Source: S5-327 sp965116015 (GTDB lineage: Bacteria; Chloroflexota; Dehalococcoidia; Lucifugimonadales; Australimonadaceae). From it: a stretch of 64,000 nt of DNA. How positions within the stretch are numbered: the stretch's first letter is position 1; each line of letters opens with the position of its first letter. The stretch lies in NCBI GenBank assembly GCA_965116015.1, contig OZ220477.1:992001-1056000 (forward strand), given 5' to 3'. Positions 56,800-64,000 of this stretch are shown piece after piece. Both the position numbers and the translations under genes were made by a program. The notes beneath the pieces are model-generated. The model ran no database searches and had not been told where the DNA came from. It worked only from the letters and a program-made list of their open reading frames with translations.

Positions 56800-57896
56800 G
56801 GGACGGCCTGGGAGGCGGCAGGATTTGGCGGGGGCTGTCCAGCCGGGTAGACGAGCTTCCGCACAGGGTAGTTGATCTCGATGCCCTCTTCCCTGAAGCG
56901 AGCGTGCAGCCTCTTGATGAGGTCGTTCGTGACGATGAACGAGCCGATGCGGTCGGTGGCCTGGAGGAAGACCCAGAATTCTACGTTCGAGTCGCCGAAG
57001 CGCTCGAAGCCGAACCAGGGCTCCTCGTCTTTCACGGAGGCGTCATTCGCGGCGATCGTTTCGCGGCAAACATCGAGAGCGGTTCTGTTGACGCGATCGA
57101 GGTCGCTTTCGTAGCTCACGCCGCAGGTGATAAGGATGTTCATTCTGGGGTCTGGGCCGCTGTAGTTGGTGATGATGGAGTTCGCCATTACAGAGTTGGG
57201 GATGATGACGTAGTTGTTGAGCCAGGTGCGCACTTTCGTGCTCCGCCAGCCGATGTTGACTACGTAGCCGGCCGGGCCGCCCTGCAGCTCGATGTAGTCG
57301 CCCTCTTCGATTGCGCCCTCGGTGAGGACGTACGCGCCGGCGAAGATGTTGGCGAGCGTCGGCTGCAGCCCAAGCGCGACGGCCACTCCGGTGATGCCGA
57401 GGCCGCCGAGCAGCGGGCTGATGCTGACGCCCGCCGCCTCGAGGAGGATGAGGATTGTGATTCCGACGACGATGGCGGTGAGGAATCGCCCGAGGAACCG
57501 CAGGATGATGTCGTCCAGGTCGGAGCTGGTTCTGGCGGCGACGGATGTGGTGTACCAGTTGAGCAGCTGCGCGGCTATGCGGTTCACGCTCCACGCGCCC
57601 AGCACGATGAGCCCGATTGAGCCTACTCGCGAGATCAGGTCGCGCCACTGTTCGAGGTCTGGCCAGATGAGCAGCGCGAAGAAGAGGCCGATGTAGACGA
57701 TGATGATTCCGCCGACCGTGGACTGCGATCTGACGATTGCGCTGGCCAGCGTTGTGGAGGAGCGGGAGCGCACTCTGCGCTGGAGGAGTTTGATTACTCC
57801 GAGGTAGATGACGGCTGCGATGAGCGAGAGGCCGAATATGGCCGCCGCGGTGACGTGCTGGGCGTTGAGGTCGCCAAAGACAGCATCAAGAGACAC
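56796..57896 (-). CDS. Mechanosensitive ion channel, MscS family
   Basis: A 366-residue small-conductance mechanosensitive channel from the GTG at 57896. An open frame extends further up to 58184, but its Pro/Arg-rich sequence is unlikely to be coding. Four helices are visible: HVTAAAIFGLSLIAAVIYLG, then IIIVYIGLFFALLIW, a third in SIGLIVLGAWSVNRIAA, and the pore helix LLGGLGITGVAVALGLQPTL with the Gly/Ala pattern. The beta domain follows (EGDYIELQGGPAGYVVNIGW). It opens on hypo-osmotic shock. Operon with otsB links it to trehalose metabolism. Confidence 0.9.
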   Translation of the reverse strand: MSLDAVFGDLNAQHVTAAAIFGLSLIAAVIYLGVIKLLQRRVRSRSSTTLASAIVRSQSTVGGIIIVYIGLFFALLIWPDLEQWRDLISRVGSIGLIVLGAWSVNRIAAQLLNWYTTSVAARTSSDLDDIILRFLGRFLTAIVVGITILILLEAAGVSISPLLGGLGITGVAVALGLQPTLANIFAGAYVLTEGAIEEGDYIELQGGPAGYVVNIGWRSTKVRTWLNNYVIIPNSVMANSIITNYSGPDPRMNILITCGVSYESDLDRVNRTALDVCRETIAANDASVKDEEPWFGFERFGDSNVEFWVFLQATDRIGSFIVTNDLIKRLHARFREEGIEINYPVRKLVYPAGQPPPNPAASQAVP

Positions 57897-58171
57897 AGGC
57901 GCCGCCTGGTGAAGGGAGTGGCTGCTTAAATGTAGCGCGCCGCGCCCTCCAATGGGAGCAGCCAAGCGTGCGCAAGGGAGCGGAATCCCTGCCCTGCGCC
58001 GGAGCGCGGCGTCCGCCCCTAAGGAGGGAGGGCGGGAATCGAGGCTCCCGCTTCGCGGGAACGGCAGAGGAGGCGCTTCGGGGGCAACCCGGCTCCTTGC
58101 GGCAGGCGCCGCCCCTGTAGTAGCGTTACACGCAGTCGGTTCAAGTTCTCCAATGGGAGCACGGGTTCTGT

Positions 58172-58411
58172 ATGTCTGTCGCAAGCTCTGCGCCGGCGAA
58201 CGCCCGCATCGTCTACAACATCCTCATTGCTCTGGCGGTTATCTCTGTGGTTGTTACGTGTGTGGTTATAGGCGTCATCTCTTACGAGTACGTAACTCGC
58301 GAGGAGCTGCGCAATCCGCCCGAAGAGGAAGCTGGCGGAGGGCATTCGGAGCTTCCCGCGACGCTTGCTCTGTTGCGGGACGGAGCAGTGGCTGACGGCG
58401 GGCAGGAGTAG
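58172..58411 (+). CDS. Small single-helix membrane protein
   Basis: A 79-residue protein with one membrane helix (IVYNILIALAVISVVVTCVV) after a short polar start, and a Glu/Gly-rich tail. No recognised family. The Shine-Dalgarno is weak (GGGAG about 13 nt before). It diverges from mscS. The helix and acidic tail read like a real small protein, but proof is thin. Confidence 0.5.
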   Translation: MSVASSAPANARIVYNILIALAVISVVVTCVVIGVISYEYVTREELRNPPEEEAGGGHSELPATLALLRDGAVADGGQE

Positions 58412-58530
58412 CCCCGCGCGGTTCTTCTGAACGGCCACCCCTCCCGCGGGATTCATGACAGCGAGCGCCGCGAAACTCGGGCTGGGGAGTGAAGCCGCAG
58501 GCGCCTGCGCTTGAATCGAACGGAGCGCGG

Positions 58531-59454
58531 ATGAACGTTCTCGTTATGGGAGCAGGAGGCGTCGGAGGCTACTTCGGGGCTCTCCTCGCCCGCGCCGGCC
58601 ATCCGCTCGCCATCGTCGCCCGCGGGGCTCACCTCGGCGCCATCCGCGCCAATGGCCTCCGCGTCGAGAGCTCCATTGAGCCTGCTTTCACTGTTTCCGC
58701 CGAGGCTCATCCCTGCCCTCCCCCGGACGATCAGGCTGATCTGATCCTCTTCACAGTGAAGTCCTACGACATTGCCGAGGCCATCGAGCGCGTCCGCTCC
58801 ACCGTCGGACCGGGAACCGCCATTCTCACGCTGCTGAACGGCGTGGCCTCGGGCGACGCGCTCGCAGCGGCGTTCGGACGCGAGCGCGTCCTCGACGGGG
58901 TTGTGTACATCGAGAGCCACGCGGCGGCGCCAGGGGTCATCGCGCAGGTCGGCGGGCCTCGCAAGGTTGTGTTCGGACATCGCGCGGGGAACGGCGAGCG
59001 GGAGCTGCGCCTGCTCGCCGCATTCGAGGGCGCCGGGTGGAATGTCGAGCTGGCGGAGGAGATTCTCGTTCCTCTCTGGGAGAAGCTCTTGTTCATCGGG
59101 CCGTTCGCCGCCATCAACACCGTTACGGGACTCCGCGGCGACCAGCTAGGGGCGAGCGCGGAGTGCGCGGCGCTGGCGCATTCGATGATGAGCGAGTACG
59201 CGGCTGTCGCTCGAGCGGAGGGCGCCGATCTGCCGCCCGGCGCCGTCGAGGCGGCGCTCGGACGCTTCCGCGGGTTCGCCGGCCTCAGCTCGATGTTGCG
59301 CGACCGCATCGCGGGAAAGCGTCTGGAGCGGGATGCGCTTGTCTCCGATGTCGCCAGGCGCGGGAAGGCGCGAGGCATTCCTATGCCTGCGACCGACGCG
59401 ATCGACGCTCTGCTCGCGCCGATGGCGGACGGCGGGGCGGGACAGTTGGGATAG
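58531..59454 (+). CDS. Ketopantoate reductase family protein (ApbA/PanE)
   Basis: A 307-residue NADP-dependent reductase. The Rossmann motif MNVLVMGAGGVGGYFGALLA begins the protein; ILFTVKSYDIAEAI and ILTLLNGV follow; the C-terminal domain has the catalytic Lys area LWEKLLFIGPFAAINTVTG and SSMLRDRIAGKRLE. The ATG at 58531 is preceded by GGAG. Could make pantoate for CoA (fitting coaE), but many paralogues act on other 2-keto acids. Confidence 0.88.
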   Translation: MNVLVMGAGGVGGYFGALLARAGHPLAIVARGAHLGAIRANGLRVESSIEPAFTVSAEAHPCPPPDDQADLILFTVKSYDIAEAIERVRSTVGPGTAILTLLNGVASGDALAAAFGRERVLDGVVYIESHAAAPGVIAQVGGPRKVVFGHRAGNGERELRLLAAFEGAGWNVELAEEILVPLWEKLLFIGPFAAINTVTGLRGDQLGASAECAALAHSMMSEYAAVARAEGADLPPGAVEAALGRFRGFAGLSSMLRDRIAGKRLERDALVSDVARRGKARGIPMPATDAIDALLAPMADGGAGQLG

Positions 59455-59476
59455 GGCGCCCCAGATGGCCGGCGCC

Positions 59477-59482
59477 TATAAT
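59477..59482 (+). promoter_or_regulatory. -10 element TATAAT for the SDR gene
   Basis: A perfect TATAAT ends 9 bp before the ATG at 59492, so transcription should start at or one or two bases before the start codon; a leaderless mRNA is predicted. No clear -35. Confidence 0.5.
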
Positions 59483-59491
59483 CTGGGGCGT

Positions 59492-60259
59492 ATGAGCGAG
59501 CCTCCCTTCAGGCTGGACGGCAAGACCGCGGTGGTTACCGGCGGGAGCCAGGGCATCGGCAGGGCGGCGTGCCTTGCGCTCGCTCGCGCAGGAGCCTCGG
59601 TGGCCGTAACGAACATCCCGCAGAAGCGTGGCGACGTTGATCTGCTGGTTGCGCAGATCGAGGGAGAAGGCGGCGTGGCGCGAGGCTACGATCTGGATGT
59701 TGCGCAGACGGATGCGCTCGGGTCTGCTATGGATGCGATCGTGGAGGATATGGGGAGCCTTGACGTTCTGGTCAACAACGCGGGCATTCGCGCCGGGGCT
59801 CCGGCGCTGGAGGTTACCGAGCAGCTCTGGGACGCCGTCCACGCTGTGAATCTGAAGGGGACGTTCTTCGCGGCGCAGGCGGCGGCGCGCCATATGCTCG
59901 CCGGGGGCTACGGGCGGATCATCAACGTAGCGTCGCAGCTGGCCGTCACGGCGACGGTCAACCGCTCGGTCTACATCTCTACGAAGGGGGCTGTCGCGGC
60001 GCTGACCCGCGCGCTAGCGCTCGAATGGGCGGATCGCGGCGTAACGGTCAACGCGGTAGGGCCCGGGCCGACGGACACGCCGATGACGCAAGAGGGCGAT
60101 CCGAACCGCGACATCGGGGCGTTCCTCCGGCGCTCGCCTCTCGGCAGGCGCCTTGAACCGGAGGAGATCGCAGGAGCGGTCGTTTTCCTGTCGAGCGCGG
60201 AGGCTGGAGCCGTCAACGGCCATCTCCTGCTTGTCGACGCGGGATGGAGCGTCAGTTAG
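59492..60259 (+). CDS. Short-chain dehydrogenase/reductase
   Basis: A 255-residue classical SDR. The cofactor motif is TGGSQGIGRA, NNAGI is present, and the catalytic Ser, Tyr and Lys are in INVASQL and YISTKGA. VNAVGPGPTDTPM and the C-terminal VNGHLLLVDAGW are typical of the FabG-like group. The ATG at 59492 is chosen after TATAAT. Convergent with the DUF3179 gene, overlapping by 8 bp. Substrate unknown. Confidence 0.92.
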   Translation: MSEPPFRLDGKTAVVTGGSQGIGRAACLALARAGASVAVTNIPQKRGDVDLLVAQIEGEGGVARGYDLDVAQTDALGSAMDAIVEDMGSLDVLVNNAGIRAGAPALEVTEQLWDAVHAVNLKGTFFAAQAAARHMLAGGYGRIINVASQLAVTATVNRSVYISTKGAVAALTRALALEWADRGVTVNAVGPGPTDTPMTQEGDPNRDIGAFLRRSPLGRRLEPEEIAGAVVFLSSAEAGAVNGHLLLVDAGWSVS

Positions 60260-62444
60260 CTCTCCGCAGCGGGATGCGGAAGATGCCGGTTCCGGGGTTG
60301 AGTGCCGCCCAGGCGAACCAGTAGCTGTTGACGTGCGGCGCCGGCCGCAGCCTCTGTCCCTCCAGCGGGCCGCTCATCGCCCTGCCCGTCAGGTCCCACG
60401 CCGAGCCGGTTTGGGCGTCCACGAACAGGCCGCTCTGAGCAGTGAATGTGAGAGCCTCGCCGTCGATCGTGGTTTCAAACGCGGCGGCGGCTCCCACATC
60501 TCTCCCCCTGGCAACGTTGATGTGGCTGAGGGCCGACGCCGTCCCTCTCAGCCAGAAGACGACGATGGGCTCGCCGTCAAGCTCGAGATGCGCGGCAGGC
60601 TGGAGAGCGAGGTCGGAGAAGGGAACGGCGAGCGGCTCTCCGCCGGCTCCCCCGTCGCGAAAGCCGAGCACGCGCTCGTGAGTCGGCAGGCGAGAGTCGA
60701 GTTCGGCGCCGCGCAGCGCCGCTGGCGGATTGAAGTCGACGTCGAAGTAGGGATTGAAGTCGTAATCGGCGGCGAAGCCCGCATTGATGGAGAGCGCTGA
60801 ACCACTCGGATATGCGCTCTTGAAGGTCGCCCACGACAGGAGCTGGGCGGGCAGCGGCGTTAGCCGGAACCCTGCAAGCTCGCCTGCGACAGCCTCTCCC
60901 GTTCCTTGCTGCCACCAGCTTTCGGTTGCCTCGTCGTACATAATCAGGTTGTTGAACCGCTGGGCGCCGGCGGACTGGAATACCGGAGCGGCTACGCCAA
61001 CGCGCCGCTCGAACGCCAGCGGCGTGTTTGTTAGCGGCGAGTACGTGACGAGCGCGGGCGCGCCGCCCAGTTCGTCGTTCACGACCGGATTCCACAAGAG
61101 AAAGCGGAGCGGGTACGCCCGCGCCTCGCCTCCGGCCTCGACGGCGAGCGCCGGCTCCGCATCGCCCATCCACAGATCCGCCTCCGCGATGGAGTCGTAG
61201 GCGCCTGTCCCGCCGAGGTTGAGGGCGGAGCCGGCTCCGCGTCCCGTTCCGGCTACGCGCAGCTGCGCCGGGTCGATCGTCATACGTGTGAAGTTGGTTT
61301 TCCATACATCGGCGGCGACGCCCGCGGCGGCGAGGAATTCCGCAATCGCGGGAGCGGAGACGCCTCGCACGACCGGAACGCCGTCGCGCTGGGGCGCAGG
61401 CAGCCGCCACCAGACAGCGCCCTCCGTTCGGTCGAGCGATCCTCGAGGCGTCCACGCGATCCGCGGGGCGGGGTCGTCGACGGCGACGAGGGCGGCTCCG
61501 CGCGTTAGCTGACAGGTTACGCCGGTCGCCTCAGCGCCGGGGCAGACGCTGGTCGATGCGGCGATAGGGCGATCGAGGAGCCATCCGTCGAACGTCGCGG
61601 ACTGGAATACGAGGGGGGCGCCGAGCTGGGCTCCGTCCCGCGACTCCACGCGCGCCTCGAACGGGACGCGCTCGAATCCGTCGGGCGCGAACGGAGCGCT
61701 GCTGCGGCGCCCGATCCTAAGCGTGATCGACAGCGATTTTCCATCCGGAGTAGTAGCGTCGGCGGACGCCCCTCCCTCGAGCGGGTTGGCGAACGCGCCC
61801 GGGCTGCTCCGCTCCTGCGGCGGCTCGCCTGCGCAGTCCGGCGGGGGGAGCGAGTCCGCTTGCGAAAGAGAGCCGCGCTCCCGTCCCAGACCGGGAGCCA
61901 CGGACGCGGGGTCGAGCCACCAGGCGCCGTCGGCGGTTCTCCATCTGTCGCGGCGCGCCACCGGCGGCGCGATGTCGCGCCCGAACGCTCTCGCGCGTCG
62001 CATTGCGCTCGCCTCGCCCGGCCCGATCTCGATGGCGGCAAGCTCCCATTCGATGCGCGGGAGTTCGACGAGCTGAGCGTAGAGGGAATGCTCCGCGGCC
62101 AGGGCTGCCTCCGCCTCGAGCGCGGCGCGTCGAATATCCAGCGCCGCATACGCCGCGAACGTTCCGGGTTCGCACGGATCGCCAACCTCGCCGCCGCCCG
62201 GCGCCAGCGACCTCCCCAGCGCCGCCCAGTCCTGGCGGGAGAGATCCGCGTATGCGATGCGGGCGAACTCCTTCAGGTCGCCGGCTGAGGTGAACGTTTG
62301 GGGGGATGGCGCGCGCGGAGGGAACGACGACGGGATGCGCTCCGCGCGCCCCGGGTCGCCGACGAGCGCGCCGGCTGCGGCTATGGCTCCGAGCAAGGCG
62401 GCGGTGAGCAGGAGAGGGATGAGCGCGCGCGGGCGCGGCGTCAT
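60252..62444 (-). CDS. DUF3179-domain secreted or anchored protein
   Basis: A 730-residue protein from the ATG at 62444 (GAGG 4 nt upstream). It starts with a signal or anchor helix (PRALIPLLLTAALLGAIAAA). The middle part is unrecognised. From about 400 it matches DUF3179: YPLRFLLWNPVVNDELGGAP, VTYSPLTNTPLAFER, NNLIMYDEATESWWQQGTGE and GSAWDLTGRAMSG. DUF3179 proteins are common and of unknown function in marine bacteria and Chloroflexota. Lies 46 bp after the ETF gene on the same strand, possibly co-transcribed. Confidence 0.85.
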   Translation of the reverse strand: MTPRPRALIPLLLTAALLGAIAAAGALVGDPGRAERIPSSFPPRAPSPQTFTSAGDLKEFARIAYADLSRQDWAALGRSLAPGGGEVGDPCEPGTFAAYAALDIRRAALEAEAALAAEHSLYAQLVELPRIEWELAAIEIGPGEASAMRRARAFGRDIAPPVARRDRWRTADGAWWLDPASVAPGLGRERGSLSQADSLPPPDCAGEPPQERSSPGAFANPLEGGASADATTPDGKSLSITLRIGRRSSAPFAPDGFERVPFEARVESRDGAQLGAPLVFQSATFDGWLLDRPIAASTSVCPGAEATGVTCQLTRGAALVAVDDPAPRIAWTPRGSLDRTEGAVWWRLPAPQRDGVPVVRGVSAPAIAEFLAAAGVAADVWKTNFTRMTIDPAQLRVAGTGRGAGSALNLGGTGAYDSIAEADLWMGDAEPALAVEAGGEARAYPLRFLLWNPVVNDELGGAPALVTYSPLTNTPLAFERRVGVAAPVFQSAGAQRFNNLIMYDEATESWWQQGTGEAVAGELAGFRLTPLPAQLLSWATFKSAYPSGSALSINAGFAADYDFNPYFDVDFNPPAALRGAELDSRLPTHERVLGFRDGGAGGEPLAVPFSDLALQPAAHLELDGEPIVVFWLRGTASALSHINVARGRDVGAAAAFETTIDGEALTFTAQSGLFVDAQTGSAWDLTGRAMSGPLEGQRLRPAPHVNSYWFAWAALNPGTGIFRIPLRRAN

Positions 62445-62490
62445 TACGCCTCGGTTCTGCCGCGCGCGACGCAACGAGGCCGTCCGCGCC

Positions 62491-64000
62491 TCAGCGCAGG
62501 GCGGCCTGCAACTCGGACACGAGGGCGGGGACGATCTCCTCCCAGTCTCCTACGATGCCGATGTCGCACTGGCCGCGGAAGAAGGAGGCGCGGCGGTTGT
62601 TGTTGACGGCAACCACCGCGCCGCTCCGCCGGATGCCAACGGTGTGGTTGAAATCGCCTCGCACGCCAACGGCGATGTAGAGCGCCGGGGCGATGGAGCG
62701 TCCTGTCAGGCCGACCTGGCGCTGGCGGGGCATCCATCCGGCCTCTACGACATCGCGCGTGCAGACGTACTCGGCGCCGAGCAGGTCGCGGAGCGGGTCC
62801 AGACGGGCGATCCGCTCCGGGGCTCCGATTCCCATGCCGACGCAGATGACCGCCGGCGCCTTGTCGAGCCTTGCAGCGTCGTCGTCGGGCGAGGCGCGAA
62901 ACTCCACCGAGAGCGGGGCGTCAGCGTCTGGCGGGGTTGCGGGGAAGTGGACGATCTCGGTCTGGCGCGCGTGGTTCGGTTCGAGCGGGTCGAAGACGCC
63001 TGGGCGCACTGTCGCCATGTTCGGGAGCGTTCGCGAGTATATCGGCGCGACGATGGCGCCCCCGAACGCCGGCTTGAGCTGGGCCAGCCTCCCCTGCGCA
63101 TCGACTTCCAAGCCGATGCAGTCGCCGGTAAGTCCCAGGCTGAGGCGCGCTGCTGTCCGCGCGGCGATATCGCGGCCGTTCGGGGTTGAGGGCGCCAGCA
63201 CGGCGAAGGGGGCGCGCGCGTCGATGGCGCCCGCGAGCGTCGACGCGTAGGCGCCGGTTGAGCGCCGGGAAAGCCGCGGATCGAGCGCCAGCATCACCCG
63301 GTCGGCGCCGGCCTGGGCGAGGGAGCCGGCGTGGGCGGCGGCCTCCGGGCCGCCGATCACGAGCGCGACGACGGGGCCGCCGACGGCGTCGGCGATGGGC
63401 TGCGCGGCGGCGAGCAGTTCGTAGGAGACAGGGCGCGGGCCTGAAGAGTCGCTCTCCGCCACGACCAGCATCTCGGGGCCGGCGCGGCGCAGAGCGTCCG
63501 GCGCTTTCGCGCCTGCTCGCGGCGCGGCGCCGCGGAAATCGAGCGCTCCCAGCGCGCGCAACAGCGCCGCTGCCTGCCGCGCGGACTCCTCAGGAGAGCT
63601 TTCTTCGATGAGAACGGGTTCGCGGGAGGACTCGGCCTGCCGGATCTCGGCGACCCACGTCGGGGAGCCCGCCGACCCGAACTGCGAGAGATCGGCGTCG
63701 AGGTCGGCTGCCGTGAGCGTGGGAATGCTGCGCCCGTCCGCGGCCTGAACGTCCTCGCGGGCGGGGGCTGTGTCGGGAGCGATCCCCTCTGTAACGCTGA
63801 TAACCAACGGCAACTTGCCCGCAACGACGTCCACGCCGTTCTCGAGCGTACGTTCGGCGCGCACGCGTCCGTCGGCGGTTACATCGAGTTTCGCGACGGA
63901 GGTAATCTGGGGGAGCCCAAGGAGTTCGGCGACCTCCGGGCCCACTTGGGCGGTTTCGGCGTCGACGCTGTTGTTGCCAAAGAGCACAAGGTCGTAGCCG
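62491..64000 (-). CDS. Electron transfer flavoprotein beta-alpha fusion, 5' end off window
   Basis: At least 502 residues, open to the right edge. The first 160 or so are the C-terminal half of ETF beta (GYDLVLFGNNSVDAETAQVG, LPLVISVTEGIAPDTAPARE). Then comes ETF alpha, with MLVVAESDSSGPRPVSYELL at the start of domain I and the FAD site VGLTGRSIAPALYIAVGVRG, NHTVGIRRS, VAVNNN and DIGIVGDWEEIVPALV at the end. The alpha signature has a changed residue pattern (VRGDFNH for the usual SGAIQH). ETF takes electrons from acyl-CoA dehydrogenases. Both parts in one chain in beta-alpha order is uncommon. Confidence 0.9.
   Translation of the reverse strand, partial: GYDLVLFGNNSVDAETAQVGPEVAELLGLPQITSVAKLDVTADGRVRAERTLENGVDVVAGKLPLVISVTEGIAPDTAPAREDVQAADGRSIPTLTAADLDADLSQFGSAGSPTWVAEIRQAESSREPVLIEESSPEESARQAAALLRALGALDFRGAAPRAGAKAPDALRRAGPEMLVVAESDSSGPRPVSYELLAAAQPIADAVGGPVVALVIGGPEAAAHAGSLAQAGADRVMLALDPRLSRRSTGAYASTLAGAIDARAPFAVLAPSTPNGRDIAARTAARLSLGLTGDCIGLEVDAQGRLAQLKPAFGGAIVAPIYSRTLPNMATVRPGVFDPLEPNHARQTEIVHFPATPPDADAPLSVEFRASPDDDAARLDKAPAVICVGMGIGAPERIARLDPLRDLLGAEYVCTRDVVEAGWMPRQRQVGLTGRSIAPALYIAVGVRGDFNHTVGIRRSGAVVAVNNNRRASFFRGQCDIGIVGDWEEIVPALVSELQAALR

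Noticed and set aside
57897..58184. N-terminal extension of the MscS channel
   Set aside because: The extra 96 codons are Pro/Arg/Ala-rich without helices, and overlap the start of a plausible gene on the other strand.

Overview
The window is high-GC (roughly 65-70 %), densely coding bacterial DNA. Both edges cut genes: a xanthine-dehydrogenase-type molybdenum subunit on the left and an electron-transfer flavoprotein (ETF) on the right. The gene mix fits a Chloroflexota genome of the SAR202/Dehalococcoidia kind: molybdenum hydroxylases, an F420/FMN luciferase-like monooxygenase, acyl-CoA dehydrogenases, CaiB-type CoA transferases, a Rieske oxygenase and a secreted protein with a Pro-Thr linker. 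No rRNA or marker tree was available, so this placement is inference. Several promoters share one form: TTGAC(A/G), 17-18 bp, then TAnnnT.

Layout. 1-3.8 kb (minus): alpha/beta hydrolase, luciferase-like enzyme, FAD and Mo subunits of a molybdenum hydroxylase. 4.0-5.3 kb (minus): a sulfite-oxidase-family molybdoenzyme preceded by a promoter, a polycysteine leader peptide and an intrinsic terminator. 5.4-9.0 kb (plus): a second, complete molybdenum hydroxylase. 9.0-14.7 kb: intergenic repeats, then sufBCDSU. 14.8-17.7 kb (minus): UPF0145 protein and MutS2. 17.8-23.1 kb (plus): coaE, a CbbQ/NorQ-type ATPase, a Nudix hydrolase and a giant VWA protein. 23.2-26.3 kb (minus): a restriction-modification (R-M) methylase split by an in-frame TAG. 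26.4-31.2 kb (plus): two acyl-CoA dehydrogenases and two CoA transferases. 31.3-36.8 kb: membrane protein, aminotransferase, frameshifted secreted metalloprotease, GYD protein. 36.9-39.6 kb (plus): threonine-synthase-like enzyme, NIL protein, MoaD/ThiS-like protein, and a peroxiredoxin-like gene whose internal TGA is probably selenocysteine. 39.4-43.7 kb (minus): a type III-like R-M locus. 43.9-46.8 kb (minus): aroK-aroB fusion and aroC. 46.9-52.6 kb: Rieske oxygenase, DUF429 protein, ruvX, alaS. 53.0-57.9 kb: otsA, NYN/LOTUS protein, otsB and mscS. 58.2-64 kb: small membrane protein, ketopantoate-reductase-like enzyme, short-chain dehydrogenase, DUF3179 protein, ETF beta-alpha fusion.

How the genes work together. 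A sulfur and redox theme recurs: SUF iron-sulfur assembly feeds the 2Fe-2S enzymes, a cysteine-sensing leader probably controls the sulfite-oxidase-like gene, and thrC-like/NIL/MoaD resembles sulfur-carrier-dependent amino-acid synthesis. The acyl-CoA dehydrogenases and CoA transferases suggest organic-acid catabolism, with ETF as a plausible electron acceptor. otsA, otsB and mscS form an osmotic-stress group.

Most striking: both DNA methyltransferase genes are stopped by an in-frame TAG lying at the apex of a perfect inverted repeat (23-bp arms with a 7-nt loop; 20-bp arms with a 3-nt loop). In both, reading continues in the same frame past the TAG, and inverting the loop would replace the TAG with sense codons. 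This suggests two loop-flip ON/OFF switches on R-M genes. Next are the polycysteine attenuator (5119-5286) and the predicted selenoprotein with a bacterial SECIS-like hairpin (39207-39240).
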